Part shown: in pieces, positions 18,838-28,548 of the stretch
How the letters are laid out: the number at the start of each line of letters is the position of its first letter
Numbering within the stretch: position 1 is the first letter of the stretch
NCBI GenBank assembly: GCA_029551925.1
Contig: JAKPEO010000131.1
Coordinates: 35,069-99,068, forward strand
Source of the DNA: a bacterium
Lineage (GTDB): Bacteria; JAGOBX01
DNA length: 64,000 nucleotides
Direction: 5' to 3'
Program-made: the position numbers and the translations under genes
Notes under the pieces: generated by a model
The model's database searches: none
What the model saw: the letters and a program-made list of their open reading frames with translations, nothing else
Told to the model about the DNA's origin: nothing

Positions 18838-20619
18838 ATGAAATTAGCGAAATTCGGCGGTAGTTCAGTCGCTTCTGCTGAACGAATAAAACACATATTT
18901 GAAAATATTATTTTAAAAGATAAAAAATTGAAGTATATTGTATTATCAACATTCGGTAAAAAAGATTCTAATGATATAAAAATAACAGACCAATTAGAAA
19001 AAATTGCGGCGATATCTTATTATCAAAATGTTTATCCGAAAGAAAATATAGATAAAATAAAAAATAAATATTATACAGAAACCAAAGCGCTCGGATTGAA
19101 TACAAAATTTTTAGACTCGATATTTGAAGAATTTGAAGAAATTGTAAATCGCAAATTTGATAATTTCGATAGATATTATGCTGCGTTAGTTTCGCAAGGC
19201 GAACGAATGTTTGTTAGCATTCCTGTAGAATATTTAAAAAGCAAAGGAATAAATGCAATTGCTGTATACCCAGAAAAATGCGGATTAATAACCGATTCAA
19301 ATTATCGTAATGCTGGATTATTGCCCGGCAGTTTAGAGAATGTAAAAAAATATGTAGATTCTCATCCGGCGGATATTTATATATTTCCTGGATTTTATGC
19401 AGTTGATAAAAATGGCGATTTTACGACATTTAGACGCGGCGGCTCTGATTATACAGGCGCGATAATCAGCGCTGCGCTTGATGTAGAGTTATATGAAAAC
19501 TGGACTGATGTCAACGGGATATTAAGAGTTGATCCCACGCTATTTAAAGATGAAAATATAACAGTTGAAACAATAAAAATAATTTCTTATCGTGAAGTAA
19601 GAGAATTAGCATACGGCGGCGCAAAAGTATTGCATAGCGGCACGCTCAAACCGTTGCGCGAAAAAAAAATACCTTTGCAAATACGCAATACTTTTGATAT
19701 TAATAATGAAGGCACTCTTGTAGTTGCTAAAAAAGAAAAAACTTACGAAGTAGTGAAAGGTATTGCCTGCCGCGAAAATATTTATTTTTTGAATATTACA
19801 AAAGAAGATATGGATAATGAAATCGGCGCGGCATATAATATCGAAAAAATTTTATCTGACCATAAAATTTCGTTTTCGCAAATTACTTCAAGTATTGATT
19901 CATTGTCATACGCAATACCTGAACCTGAATTTTCTAATGATGAAGAGCGCAAAAAATTTAAAGATAATTTAGAAGAAGCGATAAACCTTATAAAAACTTC
20001 GCCTGAAATAGTGCCGGAAGAAATAAATTTATTGTATCCTTTTAGTTTAGTTTATATTGTCGGCGAAGGTATGTATAATACAATTGGATTATTAGCAAAA
20101 TTTACTAAAATACTATCGTCAAATAAAATTAATATCTATACTACTTATCAAGTGCCGGAACAAGTAAATGTTATTTTTGGAGTAAAGCAATCTGACGGCA
20201 AAAAAGCAGTGAAAGAATTGTATCGCGCTTTGTTTATAAATAAAATCAATACTGAATATTCATTAGAAAAAGAAAATATAATTGTTTCATTAATCTCGAT
20301 TGCAAAAAATTATTGTGCTACTTCTCTTAATGAAATAGCCGCGGAAGTAAATGTTCAAATAAACGGAAAAACTGTGATCATAGAATTTTCAAATATTTTT
20401 TCCGAAGCGGAAAAAAGATATATGGAGAATCTGCAAGAATTAGAAAAATTTGTAAAAATGAAAGACGGCATTGTAGCGCAGACAAAACAAATATTCAAAG
20501 AAAAATTGGAAAACGCATTTAACAATAAAATTAGGAAAATTTATTTTGAAACCAATTATGAACAAAACGAACGAATTTTTTTTATAACATTCGAAAAGGA
20601 ATTAAAATATCCAATTTAA
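18838..20619 (+). CDS. Aspartate kinase with extra C-terminal region
   Basis: A 593-residue aspartokinase, which phosphorylates aspartate at the entry to lysine, DAP, threonine and methionine synthesis. The kinase domain starts with KFGGSSVAS and contains ALVSQGERM, PGFYAVDKNGDFTTFRRGGSDYTG and ELAYGGAKVLHSGTLKPLRE. ACT-type regulatory domains lie at about residues 305-465 (VVKGIACRENIYFLNI; LVYIVGEGMYNTIGLLAKF). About 125 further residues (470-593) follow that I do not recognise; classical enzymes are near 400-460 residues. GGAGGAAG precedes the ATG. DAP supply would connect it with MurE. Feedback control by an amino acid is expected from the ACT domains but not shown. Confidence 0.9.
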   Translation: MKLAKFGGSSVASAERIKHIFENIILKDKKLKYIVLSTFGKKDSNDIKITDQLEKIAAISYYQNVYPKENIDKIKNKYYTETKALGLNTKFLDSIFEEFEEIVNRKFDNFDRYYAALVSQGERMFVSIPVEYLKSKGINAIAVYPEKCGLITDSNYRNAGLLPGSLENVKKYVDSHPADIYIFPGFYAVDKNGDFTTFRRGGSDYTGAIISAALDVELYENWTDVNGILRVDPTLFKDENITVETIKIISYREVRELAYGGAKVLHSGTLKPLREKKIPLQIRNTFDINNEGTLVVAKKEKTYEVVKGIACRENIYFLNITKEDMDNEIGAAYNIEKILSDHKISFSQITSSIDSLSYAIPEPEFSNDEERKKFKDNLEEAINLIKTSPEIVPEEINLLYPFSLVYIVGEGMYNTIGLLAKFTKILSSNKINIYTTYQVPEQVNVIFGVKQSDGKKAVKELYRALFINKINTEYSLEKENIIVSLISIAKNYCATSLNEIAAEVNVQINGKTVIIEFSNIFSEAEKRYMENLQELEKFVKMKDGIVAQTKQIFKEKLENAFNNKIRKIYFETNYEQNERIFFITFEKELKYPI

Positions 20620-20640
20620 AAAGCGCATTTGATTTTTTTT

Positions 20641-21936
20641 ATGACACAAAAAAAAATAATAATATTAGGCGGTGGTTTGTCTGGATTGGCTGCTGCTTAT
20701 TTTTGCGAACAACAGAAACAGGATTATGCGCTTTTTGAAAAAGAAGAAAAAATTGGCGGATTATGTAAAAGTCATTACATTGACGGTTTTACTTTTGACT
20801 ACACAGGGCATTTGCTTCATTTTACTAATGACTTTGCTAAAAAAATTGTATTTGATTTATTAGCAGAAGAATTAACTGAAAAGACAAGAAACTCTTATAT
20901 TTTTTATAAAAAGAAATTTATACCATTTCCATTTCAACAGCATTTAGGATATTTATCAGAAAACGAAAAAATCCAGTGTTTTATTGATTTTTTAGATAGT
21001 TATTTTACTAAAAAAAATAATTATAAAAATTTCGAAGATTGGGCGCTCACATTTTACGGCGCAGGTATAGCAAAAAAATTTATGCTGCCGTATAATTTGA
21101 AATTGTATAAATATGATTTAAAAAAAATAACTACTGATTGGTTTGGCGCTTATATGCCGCAATTGAAATTATATGAAATGCTAAAATCACTTACAATTCA
21201 AAAAAATCAATATTGTGGCTATAATTCTATTTTTTATTATCCGCGGCAATGCGGAATAAATCAATTAATAACCGCAGTTTCTAAACATTTAAAGAATATA
21301 AATTGTAGAGCAGTTGTATATTCTGTGAATATTCAAAAAAAATATATAGAAGTTGATAATCAAAAAATTTTTTATGATTATTTGATAAATACTATTCCGC
21401 TTCCTGAATTTTTAAAATTGCTCATTCCTAAAATTAAAAATTTGAGCGCAGCGCTCGATAAATTAGAATATACTTCTGTCTATAATATAAATTACGGAAT
21501 AGAAACAAATACGGCAAATAAGCTGCACTGGCTTTATTTTCCTGAAAATAAATTTCAATTTTATCGCTGCGGATTTTATCATAATTTTTCTAAAAATATG
21601 ACGCCGTATAGAAATCAGCATTCTGCATATATTGAAATAAGTTATAGAAAAATTTTACAAAATATTAATGACTTACACAGGGCGATTAAAAACCAATTTT
21701 TTGATTTTGGCGTATATAACAAAAAAAATTCAAAGATTATATTAGAATTTCCGCTTGATATTAAATACGCTTATGTTATTTACAATAAACATCGAAAAAA
21801 AATAATTGAATATTTGTCGGATTATTTTTTTAAAAATTCGATAATATCCATCGGGAGATACGCTGAGTGGAATTATTCGTCGATGCAGGATTCTATTGTC
21901 ACAGCATATAATAAAATAATAAACTTGAATAAATAA
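20641..21936 (+). CDS. FAD-dependent amine-oxidase/protoporphyrinogen-oxidase-like protein
   Basis: A 431-residue flavoprotein. The N-terminus has a dinucleotide-binding motif IIILGGGLSGLAAAY with the acidic residue in YALFEKEEKIGG, followed by DGFTFDYTGHLLHF. The fold resembles amine oxidases, protoporphyrinogen oxidase and UDP-galactopyranose-mutase-like enzymes; such proteins often sit in sugar or surface-polymer loci. The substrate is unknown. The ATG at 20641 is preferred over an in-frame TTG at 20629 because it puts the FAD motif in the usual place; no clear ribosome site is seen. It ends three bases before the opposing SUMF1-like gene. Confidence 0.75.
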   Translation: MTQKKIIILGGGLSGLAAAYFCEQQKQDYALFEKEEKIGGLCKSHYIDGFTFDYTGHLLHFTNDFAKKIVFDLLAEELTEKTRNSYIFYKKKFIPFPFQQHLGYLSENEKIQCFIDFLDSYFTKKNNYKNFEDWALTFYGAGIAKKFMLPYNLKLYKYDLKKITTDWFGAYMPQLKLYEMLKSLTIQKNQYCGYNSIFYYPRQCGINQLITAVSKHLKNINCRAVVYSVNIQKKYIEVDNQKIFYDYLINTIPLPEFLKLLIPKIKNLSAALDKLEYTSVYNINYGIETNTANKLHWLYFPENKFQFYRCGFYHNFSKNMTPYRNQHSAYIEISYRKILQNINDLHRAIKNQFFDFGVYNKKNSKIILEFPLDIKYAYVIYNKHRKKIIEYLSDYFFKNSIISIGRYAEWNYSSMQDSIVTAYNKIINLNK

Positions 21937-21939
21937 AAA

Positions 21940-22914
21940 TCACCAAGCGCAGCGAAATCCGATAGTTTCGTCTTTGTACTCTTTTGGTTGGAAATAACGA
22001 AAGTTATTTCGGCATTCGTCTTTATTACTTCGCCAGCAGCCGCCTTTTAGAATTTTATATTTATAATTGTAATCATCTGATGAAATATAATTGCCAGGAT
22101 AAGGCAAATACCAATCTTCGCACCATTCCCAGACAAGACCTGTAAGATGATATATCCCAAAGATATTACAAGGCGCTTGCTCGCTTAATCTATAATTAAA
22201 CCACTCGCTATTTTTATTGGCTATTGCATTGTCTAAATTTTTGCCTGTCGCGTAAATATTTTTTTCTAATCCTTGAGCTGCGTAAATCCATTCTTTTTCT
22301 GTTGGCAATCGTTTGCCAATACGTCTGGCATAAGTATTAGCCATATTCCAATTTATATTTCTGACCGGCTCGTCTAAAAATTTATATTTTGCGATTTCGT
22401 CTTTATATTCAGGACAGACCAATAAAAAAGATTTGACTGATACAGGCATAATATCTAAATAAAATTCTGCAATTTCTTCTTCGAATACAGGGCGCTCGTT
22501 TAAATGATGAAAATTGCTGCCGATAAAAATTTTGCCGCTCGGTATTAATGCCATATTTTGCAATCTGATTTTTTTGATATAATCGCGCAGTTCAAAAAAT
22601 TTATTTTTTATTTCCTCGCCGATAATTAAAAGTTTATCTGTGCTTTTACTTTCAGATTTTGAGCGGTTTTCAATTAAATCAAGACATTCTTCCGCTAACA
22701 TAGAGTCATTAATATTGAAATCGCTGCGATAAATGTAATATTCTAATTCTTTTAACTGCTTTTCTAAATCATCTGCTGTTATTTTAGGATTGAGATTGAA
22801 TTGCAGTTTATGTTTGAATATTATAAGATTATTTTCGTAATTTTTATATGTATTGTTATTATCAGTATTTTCTTTTAGTTTTGATAGTTCGGCGCTTGTC
22901 TGTTCTTTTTTCAT
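21940..22914 (-). CDS. SUMF1/formylglycine-generating-enzyme-like domain protein
   Basis: A 324-residue protein whose C-terminal 190 residues form a SUMF1 domain. They include IPSGKIFIGSNFHH, GKRLPTEKEWIYAA, LTGLVWEWCEDWY, ILKGGCWRSNKDECRNNFR and the terminal GFRCAW. In true formylglycine-generating enzymes two cysteines in the GG...C...C stretch are catalytic. Here the position of the first appears to be serine, so oxidase activity is doubtful. The first 120 residues are polar and helical. No signal peptide is apparent. The start overlaps the stop of the upstream membrane-protein gene in ATGA (22911-22914), so they are probably made together. Such domains also serve as ligand-binding modules. 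Confidence 0.8.
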   Translation of the reverse strand: MKKEQTSAELSKLKENTDNNNTYKNYENNLIIFKHKLQFNLNPKITADDLEKQLKELEYYIYRSDFNINDSMLAEECLDLIENRSKSESKSTDKLLIIGEEIKNKFFELRDYIKKIRLQNMALIPSGKIFIGSNFHHLNERPVFEEEIAEFYLDIMPVSVKSFLLVCPEYKDEIAKYKFLDEPVRNINWNMANTYARRIGKRLPTEKEWIYAAQGLEKNIYATGKNLDNAIANKNSEWFNYRLSEQAPCNIFGIYHLTGLVWEWCEDWYLPYPGNYISSDDYNYKYKILKGGCWRSNKDECRNNFRYFQPKEYKDETIGFRCAW

Positions 22915-23843
22915 TTTACAATATTAATATTATAAGAATTAAAAATTTGCAATAGAATATTTGAAAAAATTAAATAAACGGATAAAATTATAATGAATGT
23001 TATTATCGGCAGCAAATCTAATTTAGCAATGCGAATAGAAAAAATATCGCGTAATGGTTTAATAAATTTTTCTGCGATAGTGAAAATAAAATTTTTTAAT
23101 TCTTCAGACAGCGGTATTTTCGAATTTTCTATGATGATGGCAGAAACCAAAAAAAACATAATTATTTCGATAATATCAATACAATTATAAAAAGCAGCAA
23201 GTATAACATTGATAAACTGATGAAAATTATAATCTATTCTGATAGTAAAAACAACAATAATAAAAATTATTATTAAAAAAATTGTAGCGGCAAGATTGTC
23301 GTCTTCTAATAAATTAAATATTTTTGATTTGTAAGTTAAATCTTTTAGCGGCGCGGTAAATTCTTCAAATGCTGCGGAAATACTGAAAGATTCAGTTAAA
23401 ATTTTTCTATTAAGCATAAACAAAATAAAAATATAAACTTTCAATAGTATAGATAAAAAAGAAACTATTGCTAATTGTATTGCTTTTATAATATTTGGCG
23501 GCCAGATATTCAATGCCATAGATGTTTCGGTTGTATCGAGCATTATAGTTAAATAATTTATATTTCTATTTAATTCATTTTTTGTCATTGTTGTCATAAA
23601 CAAAAAAAATTTAAATAAGAATATTATAAAAAAACCGAAAAAAATAATTTTAATGTTATTATGAATTTTTAATATTTTTTTTATTGCAAGTAAGATATTA
23701 TTGATTTTTGAATTTATCTGATTGATTATAACTGAATTTGCAGATATTATTTTTAATTCGATAATCAATTTTAAAAAATACATTACAAAAATAAAATTTA
23801 AAAAAGTATGTATAATAGAAAAAATGAAATACCTTAAATTCAC
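22911..23843 (-). CDS. Multi-spanning membrane protein, unknown function
   Basis: A 310-residue, very hydrophobic protein rich in I, L and F with about six or seven membrane helices. The strongest are near residues 5-30, 65-85, 120-145, 185-205, 225-250 and 280-305. I do not recognise a family or conserved motif. The start is GTG with AAAGG about ten bases upstream. It is followed with a 4-base overlap by the SUMF1-like gene, so a membrane complex of the two is plausible. On the other side lies the divergent ilvB. Confidence 0.6.
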   Translation of the reverse strand: MNLRYFIFSIIHTFLNFIFVMYFLKLIIELKIISANSVIINQINSKINNILLAIKKILKIHNNIKIIFFGFFIIFLFKFFLFMTTMTKNELNRNINYLTIMLDTTETSMALNIWPPNIIKAIQLAIVSFLSILLKVYIFILFMLNRKILTESFSISAAFEEFTAPLKDLTYKSKIFNLLEDDNLAATIFLIIIFIIVVFTIRIDYNFHQFINVILAAFYNCIDIIEIIMFFLVSAIIIENSKIPLSEELKNFIFTIAEKFIKPLRDIFSIRIAKLDLLPIITFIIILSVYLIFSNILLQIFNSYNINIVK

Positions 23844-23937
23844 GATTTTAAACCTTTTGCAATAAATAAAACTAACTTATTAAAAATATCTAAATTAAAC
23901 AATTTTTTAAAAAAATATGCAATATTTATTTTTTATA

Positions 23938-23966
23938 TTGTTTTTTTAAACATTGTATTATAGAAT
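23938..23966 (+). promoter_or_regulatory. Possible promoter of ilvBN
   Basis: TTGTTT (23938-23943) and TAGAAT (23961-23966) are 17 bases apart in the AT-rich gap before ilvB. The match is moderate and the base composition makes chance matches likely. No attenuator-like leader peptide or T-box structure was found between it and the ATG at 24026. Confidence 0.35.
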
Positions 23967-24025
23967 AAAATGCTAATTTTTTTTGAAAAAAGTAAAAAAC
24001 ATAAAAAAATAATTTGGAGAAGAAA

Positions 24026-25714
24026 ATGACAAAATTAACAGGAGCGCAAATTCTAATAAAGGTATTAAAGCAAGAAGGAGTAGAGTTAGTATTTGGTTAT
24101 CCTGGCGGCGTGCTTATTCCAATATATGACGCTTTATACGATGCGGATATTAGACATATTTTACCGCGTCACGAACAGGGCGGTGCCCATGCTGCTGATG
24201 GCTATGCAAGAGCGACTGGTAAAGTAGGAGTATGTATTGGGACATCCGGTCCTGGTGCGACAAATTTAGTGACCGGTATAGCTACCGCATATATGGATTC
24301 TGTGCCGCTTGTTGCGATTACTGGACAAGTGCAGACTTCGTTAATTGGCGGCGATGCTTTTCAAGAAGTGGATATTACAGGTATTACAAGACCTATAACA
24401 AAGCACAATTATTTAGTGAAAGATGTAAATGATTTGCAAAGAATATTAAAAGAAGCTTTTCATATAGCGCGCACAGGCAGACCCGGTCCTGTATTAGTTG
24501 ATATCCCAAAAGATGTATCTGTTGCTGTTGGCATATATAATTCAAAATTATCAGATAATATAGAGATTCGCGGCTACAAACCAAATTATAAAGGGCATAT
24601 AGGTCAAATAAAAAAAGCTGTAGAATTGATTAATAAAGCCAAACAGCCGATTATCTATGCTGGCGGCGGAGTAAAAATTTCAGGTGCTACCAAAGAATTA
24701 TATGAATTAGCAAAAACAATCAATGCGCCAGTTGCATTGACATTAATGGCGTTGGGGTCATTTCCGCCAGATGATAAATTGTATTTGGGAATGTTGGGGA
24801 TGCACGGAACATATTATGCAAATATGTCTATAAATCATTCTGATTTGATTATTGCGATCGGCGCGAGATTCGACGATAGAGTAACAGGAAAACTTGAAGA
24901 ATTTGCGCCGAACGCGCAGATTATTCATATTGATATAGATCCTGCAGCTATTAGTAAAAATGTGAAAGTTGACATACCAATAGTCGGCGATGTTAAAACT
25001 GTTTTGACAGATATGCTCAACTATGTAAAAGAAAAAGAACATAAGGAATGGTTAAAACAAATAGATGTTTGGAAAAAACAGCAGCCGTTAACTTATAATC
25101 AAACAGAAAGCGGGCCATTAAAACCGCAGTATATAATTGAAGAAATATATAATTTAACAAAAGGCGAGGCAATAATTGCAACGGAAGTCGGGCAGCATCA
25201 GATGTGGACTGCGCAGTATTATAAATTTACTAATCCGCGTCATTTTATTAGTTCCGGCGGTTTAGGCACAATGGGTTTCGGCTTGCCTGCTTCGATGGGC
25301 GCGCAATTAGGTTGTCCAGATAAACGAGTTATTTGTATTGCCGGCGACGGAAGTTTGCAAATGAATATTCAAGAATTAGCGACAATTCGCGAGCATAATA
25401 TTCCTGTAATAATTGCATTGTTAAACAATAGTTATTTGGGAATGGTTAGACAATGGCAAGAATTATTTTTTAAGAAGCGATATATGGCGACTGATTTAGT
25501 GAAGAATCCAAATTTCACAAAAATTGCGAACGCTTATGATATTAAAGCATTGAAAATAACGAAAAAATCAGAAGTTGTTCCTGCAATAAAAGAAGCGTTA
25601 AAAAATAAAGAGCCGTATTTATTAGATTTTATAATTAATCGCGAAGAAAATGTGTTTCCTATGGTGCCTGCTGGCGCTGCGGTAAGCAATATGATTTTAG
25701 GAGGCGAGAATTAA
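24026..25714 (+). CDS. ilvB: Acetolactate synthase large subunit IlvB
   Basis: A 562-residue thiamine-diphosphate enzyme that makes 2-acetolactate or 2-aceto-2-hydroxybutyrate at the first common step of valine, leucine and isoleucine synthesis. Visible features are [14 protein letters not shown], the catalytic glutamate region [35 protein letters not shown], the FAD-binding middle domain and the ThDP/Mg site [20 protein letters not shown] with [12 protein letters not shown]. The ATG at 24026 is preceded by TTTGGAGAAG; an upstream in-frame TTG at 24014 lies inside that site and is rejected. It is followed one base later by its regulatory subunit. Confidence 0.97.
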   Translation: MTKLTGAQILIKVLKQEGVELVFGYPGGVLIPIYDALYDADIRHILPRHEQGGAHAADGYARATGKVGVCIGTSGPGATNLVTGIATAYMDSVPLVAITGQVQTSLIGGDAFQEVDITGITRPITKHNYLVKDVNDLQRILKEAFHIARTGRPGPVLVDIPKDVSVAVGIYNSKLSDNIEIRGYKPNYKGHIGQIKKAVELINKAKQPIIYAGGGVKISGATKELYELAKTINAPVALTLMALGSFPPDDKLYLGMLGMHGTYYANMSINHSDLIIAIGARFDDRVTGKLEEFAPNAQIIHIDIDPAAISKNVKVDIPIVGDVKTVLTDMLNYVKEKEHKEWLKQIDVWKKQQPLTYNQTESGPLKPQYIIEEIYNLTKGEAIIATEVGQHQMWTAQYYKFTNPRHFISSGGLGTMGFGLPASMGAQLGCPDKRVICIAGDGSLQMNIQELATIREHNIPVIIALLNNSYLGMVRQWQELFFKKRYMATDLVKNPNFTKIANAYDIKALKITKKSEVVPAIKEALKNKEPYLLDFIINREENVFPMVPAGAAVSNMILGGEN

Positions 25715-25715
25715 T

Positions 25716-26189
25716 ATGCATCATATAATATCTGTTACAGTTGAAAATAAATTTGGAGTATTGTCAAGGATCGCAGGATTATTTGCAGGACGCGGATATA
25801 ATATTGGTTCGCTTGCTGTTGGTCCGACTGAAAAGGAAGATATATCCACGATTGTATTAACTGTTAGCGGCGATGATAAAATTATCGAGCAGGTGATAAA
25901 GCAGTTAAATAGATTGATTGATGTAATAAAAGTTGTAGATTTAACAGAAAAAGAAATAGTGAAACGCGAGCTGCTGTTAATTAAAATAAGCGCTGAGCAC
26001 ACTACAAAAAGGTCTGAATTATTTCAAATTTGTGAAGTGTTCAAATCTAAAATTGTTGGGATAACAAATAAAAATGTGATAATTGAATTATCCGGCGCGC
26101 CTGCGAAAATAGATGCATTTATCAATATAATGAGACCGTATGGTATTTTAGAAGTTTCGCGCACTGGATTAATAGCATTAGCAAGATAA
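25716..26189 (+). CDS. ilvN: Acetolactate synthase small (regulatory) subunit IlvN/IlvH
   Basis: A 157-residue regulatory subunit with an N-terminal ACT domain (SVTVENKFGVLSRIAGLFAGRGYNIGSLAVGPTE) and the typical C-terminal domain ending in ILEVSRTGLIALAR. It binds the large subunit and gives feedback inhibition by valine in studied homologues. TAGGAGGCGAG within the end of ilvB serves as ribosome site. Length is normal. ilvC is elsewhere in the window (40135-41151, opposite strand). Confidence 0.96.
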   Translation: MHHIISVTVENKFGVLSRIAGLFAGRGYNIGSLAVGPTEKEDISTIVLTVSGDDKIIEQVIKQLNRLIDVIKVVDLTEKEIVKRELLLIKISAEHTTKRSELFQICEVFKSKIVGITNKNVIIELSGAPAKIDAFINIMRPYGILEVSRTGLIALAR

Positions 26190-26191
26190 TA

Positions 26192-26959
26192 ATGGCTTTG
26201 AATATAGGTATATTACAATTCGATATAATCTGGGAAAATAAAGACGCAAATAAAAAAAAAATCAAAGAATATTTAGATGCGGCATTAACAAATTCCGATA
26301 AAAAAATAGACTGGCTGATTCTGCCTGAATATTCGCTGACCGGCTTTTCTTTTGATAAAAACAAAACAGAATTAACGCAAAGCGATTACGATTTTTTTGC
26401 GGAGTTAGCGCAAAAATATTCAGTGTATATTTCTTATTCTGGAATAATTAATAATGCGAATAATTTAATAACTATCAATGCTAATGGAAATGTAATTTCT
26501 AATTATTCCAAAATTCATTTATTTAGTTATGCCGGAGAAGACAAGATTTATAATGCAGGTGCACAGCCAGAAATTTTTGAAATAGAAAATTTCAAAATTT
26601 TACCGGCAATATGTTATGATTTGCGATTTTCGTATTTGTTTTGGGACAATGCCGAGAATACCGATATAATTTTAATAGCGGCAAATTGGCCAGATATTAG
26701 AAGTCATCACTGGAAAATATTAGCGCAGAGTCGCGCAATAGAAAATCAATGTTTTGTCTGCGCTGTTAATAGAATTGGCGCAGACCCGAAAAATAAATAT
26801 TGCGGTGATTCGATGATAATAGCGCCGAACGGCGATATTATTTTAAATTCTGAAAATGCTGATGGGCTATTTACCGCAACAATTAATAAAAATGATATTA
26901 TTTTTACTCGCGAAAAGTTTCCTGTATTAAAAGACCGCAAAAAAATAAAATATAAATAA
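26192..26959 (+). CDS. Nitrilase-superfamily carbon-nitrogen hydrolase (omega-amidase-like)
   Basis: A 255-residue member of the nitrilase superfamily. The Glu-Lys-Cys catalytic triad is readable. Glu is in WLILPEYSLTGFSF (about residue 50), Lys in NYSKIHLFSYAGE (about 109) and Cys in LPAICYDLRFSYLF (about 144). These features and the length resemble omega-amidases and related small amidases that hydrolyse alpha-keto-acid amides. The exact substrate is not determinable. It starts two bases after ilvN and probably shares its message. Confidence 0.88.
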   Translation: MALNIGILQFDIIWENKDANKKKIKEYLDAALTNSDKKIDWLILPEYSLTGFSFDKNKTELTQSDYDFFAELAQKYSVYISYSGIINNANNLITINANGNVISNYSKIHLFSYAGEDKIYNAGAQPEIFEIENFKILPAICYDLRFSYLFWDNAENTDIILIAANWPDIRSHHWKILAQSRAIENQCFVCAVNRIGADPKNKYCGDSMIIAPNGDIILNSENADGLFTATINKNDIIFTREKFPVLKDRKKIKYK

Positions 26960-26965
26960 TAAAAA

Positions 26966-26994
26966 TTGACTTTTAAAATTTTTTAGTGTATTTT
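26966..26994 (+). promoter_or_regulatory. Promoter of the cardiolipin-synthase-like gene
   Basis: TTGACT (26966-26971), 17-base spacer, TATTTT (26989-26994). The expected transcription start is near 27001, essentially at the GTG start codon at 27002, which would make the transcript leaderless. Confidence 0.55.
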
Positions 26995-27001
26995 ATTTGG
27001 C

Positions 27002-28480
27002 GTGGTTATTAACGATATTTTAACTATATACAATCATAAATTTTTTTATACTTTTCTTTCAATCCTCAATATTATTTTTCTGATAATTGTAATCTATAAA
27101 ATATTAACTTCCCGCCGTGATCCGGTTGGCGCTGTTGTTTGGTTGTTTATTGTTATATTTATTCCTGTAGTTGGAATATTATTGTATTTTTTGTTTGGCT
27201 GGACAAGGTTCCATACAAAAATAAAAAAACTCGCTAAAAAAAGCGGGCATATTCAGCAATTGCGCATTGCTCATTTAAGAGAAACAGATAAAATCAAAGC
27301 TGCGGAAATTATTGAAACTTACAAAAAATCTGTTAAATCTAATACTTTGCTTTTAAACGCTTTTGAAGAACAGCATCCGCCGTCTTACGGCAATAGAATA
27401 GAAATGTTAATTTCAGGAAACGAAGCGTATCCTGAAATGCTTGAGGCGATTGATAGCGCTGAAAAAAATATATGCCTGCAATCTTATATATTTACTGATG
27501 ATAATATCGGTTATGAATTTGCCGAGCGATTAATAAAAAAATCTGAGAGTGGCATCGCTGTCAGAGTTATATACGATCCTATCGGCTCAATTAAAACCAA
27601 AAAGCGATTTTGGAAAATGTTAAGCAAACACGGAATAAAAGTAGAGTCGTTCGGTTCGTTAAATTTTTTAAAGCGCAAATTAAGATTGAATTTTAGAAAT
27701 CACCGCAAAAATTTAATAGTAGATGGCAAAATTGTATTTTGCGGCGGCTTGAATATTTACGATGATAATTACTCTAAATATTGTCAAAATTCCGAATGTT
27801 TTATTCGCGATTATCATTTCAAAATACAAGGCCGCGGCGCAGGTTATTTTCAAGCTGTATTTGCTAGCGATTGGTTTTTTTTAACTGGCGAAAATATTAA
27901 TGGCTTAGATTATTTTCCAGCGCTGCATAATGAGACCGGCGATTCGATAATTAGAGTGATTGACAGCAATCCGATAACTAATTATAAAGTTTATTCATTG
28001 ACATTATTAGGCGCTATTATGCACGCTGAAAAAAATATAAAAATTATTACTCCCTATTTTTATCCTGAACCGGAAATATTATTAGCGCTCAAATATGCGG
28101 GGTTATCAGGCGTAGAGGTAGAGATTATTTTACCGGAAAAAAACGAGCATAAAATAATTGAATACGCTTCACAAAGTTTGTATAAAGAATTATTAGAATG
28201 CAATATAAATATTTATCATCGCAAATTGCCGTTTATACATTCAAAAGCGATGATTATCGATGATACTTGGGCTATTTTAGGTTCGGCGAATTTTGATTAC
28301 ATTTCAATGCGTTTAAATTTTGAATTATGTTTTGAAGCGATTGGAAAAGATATTATTGATAGATTAAATAAAATTTTTGAATATGAAAAATCTCAATCTG
28401 AAAAAGTTTTTGAGTTTGACCACAATCCGCTCAAAGTTTTACGCAATAATTTTTGTTCGCTTTTTGCGCCGGTTTTATAA
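27002..28480 (+). CDS. Cardiolipin synthase-like phospholipase D family protein
   Basis: A 492-residue membrane enzyme with two N-terminal membrane helices (about residues 12-32 and 43-63) and two HKD catalytic motifs. The first is HRKNLIVDG (about residues 234-242) and the second is IHSKAMIIDD (about 412-421), each followed by the expected GGLN or GSANFD. Bacterial cardiolipin synthases of this layout condense two phosphatidylglycerols at the inner membrane. The ATG-less start is GTG at 27002; no ribosome site is seen, consistent with a leaderless message from the promoter at 26966-26994. Confidence 0.9.
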   Translation: MVINDILTIYNHKFFYTFLSILNIIFLIIVIYKILTSRRDPVGAVVWLFIVIFIPVVGILLYFLFGWTRFHTKIKKLAKKSGHIQQLRIAHLRETDKIKAAEIIETYKKSVKSNTLLLNAFEEQHPPSYGNRIEMLISGNEAYPEMLEAIDSAEKNICLQSYIFTDDNIGYEFAERLIKKSESGIAVRVIYDPIGSIKTKKRFWKMLSKHGIKVESFGSLNFLKRKLRLNFRNHRKNLIVDGKIVFCGGLNIYDDNYSKYCQNSECFIRDYHFKIQGRGAGYFQAVFASDWFFLTGENINGLDYFPALHNETGDSIIRVIDSNPITNYKVYSLTLLGAIMHAEKNIKIITPYFYPEPEILLALKYAGLSGVEVEIILPEKNEHKIIEYASQSLYKELLECNINIYHRKLPFIHSKAMIIDDTWAILGSANFDYISMRLNFELCFEAIGKDIIDRLNKIFEYEKSQSEKVFEFDHNPLKVLRNNFCSLFAPVL

Positions 28481-28548
28481 AAAAATATAGAATAAATTAA
28501 TTTTAAACTCGTCAAATAAAAAAAATGATTTTCAAGGAGAATTATTGA

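Noticed and set aside
23844..24025. Leader with attenuator or T-box before ilvB
   Set aside because: No leader peptide rich in branched-chain codons, no specifier-like stem and no terminator hairpin could be found in the gap.
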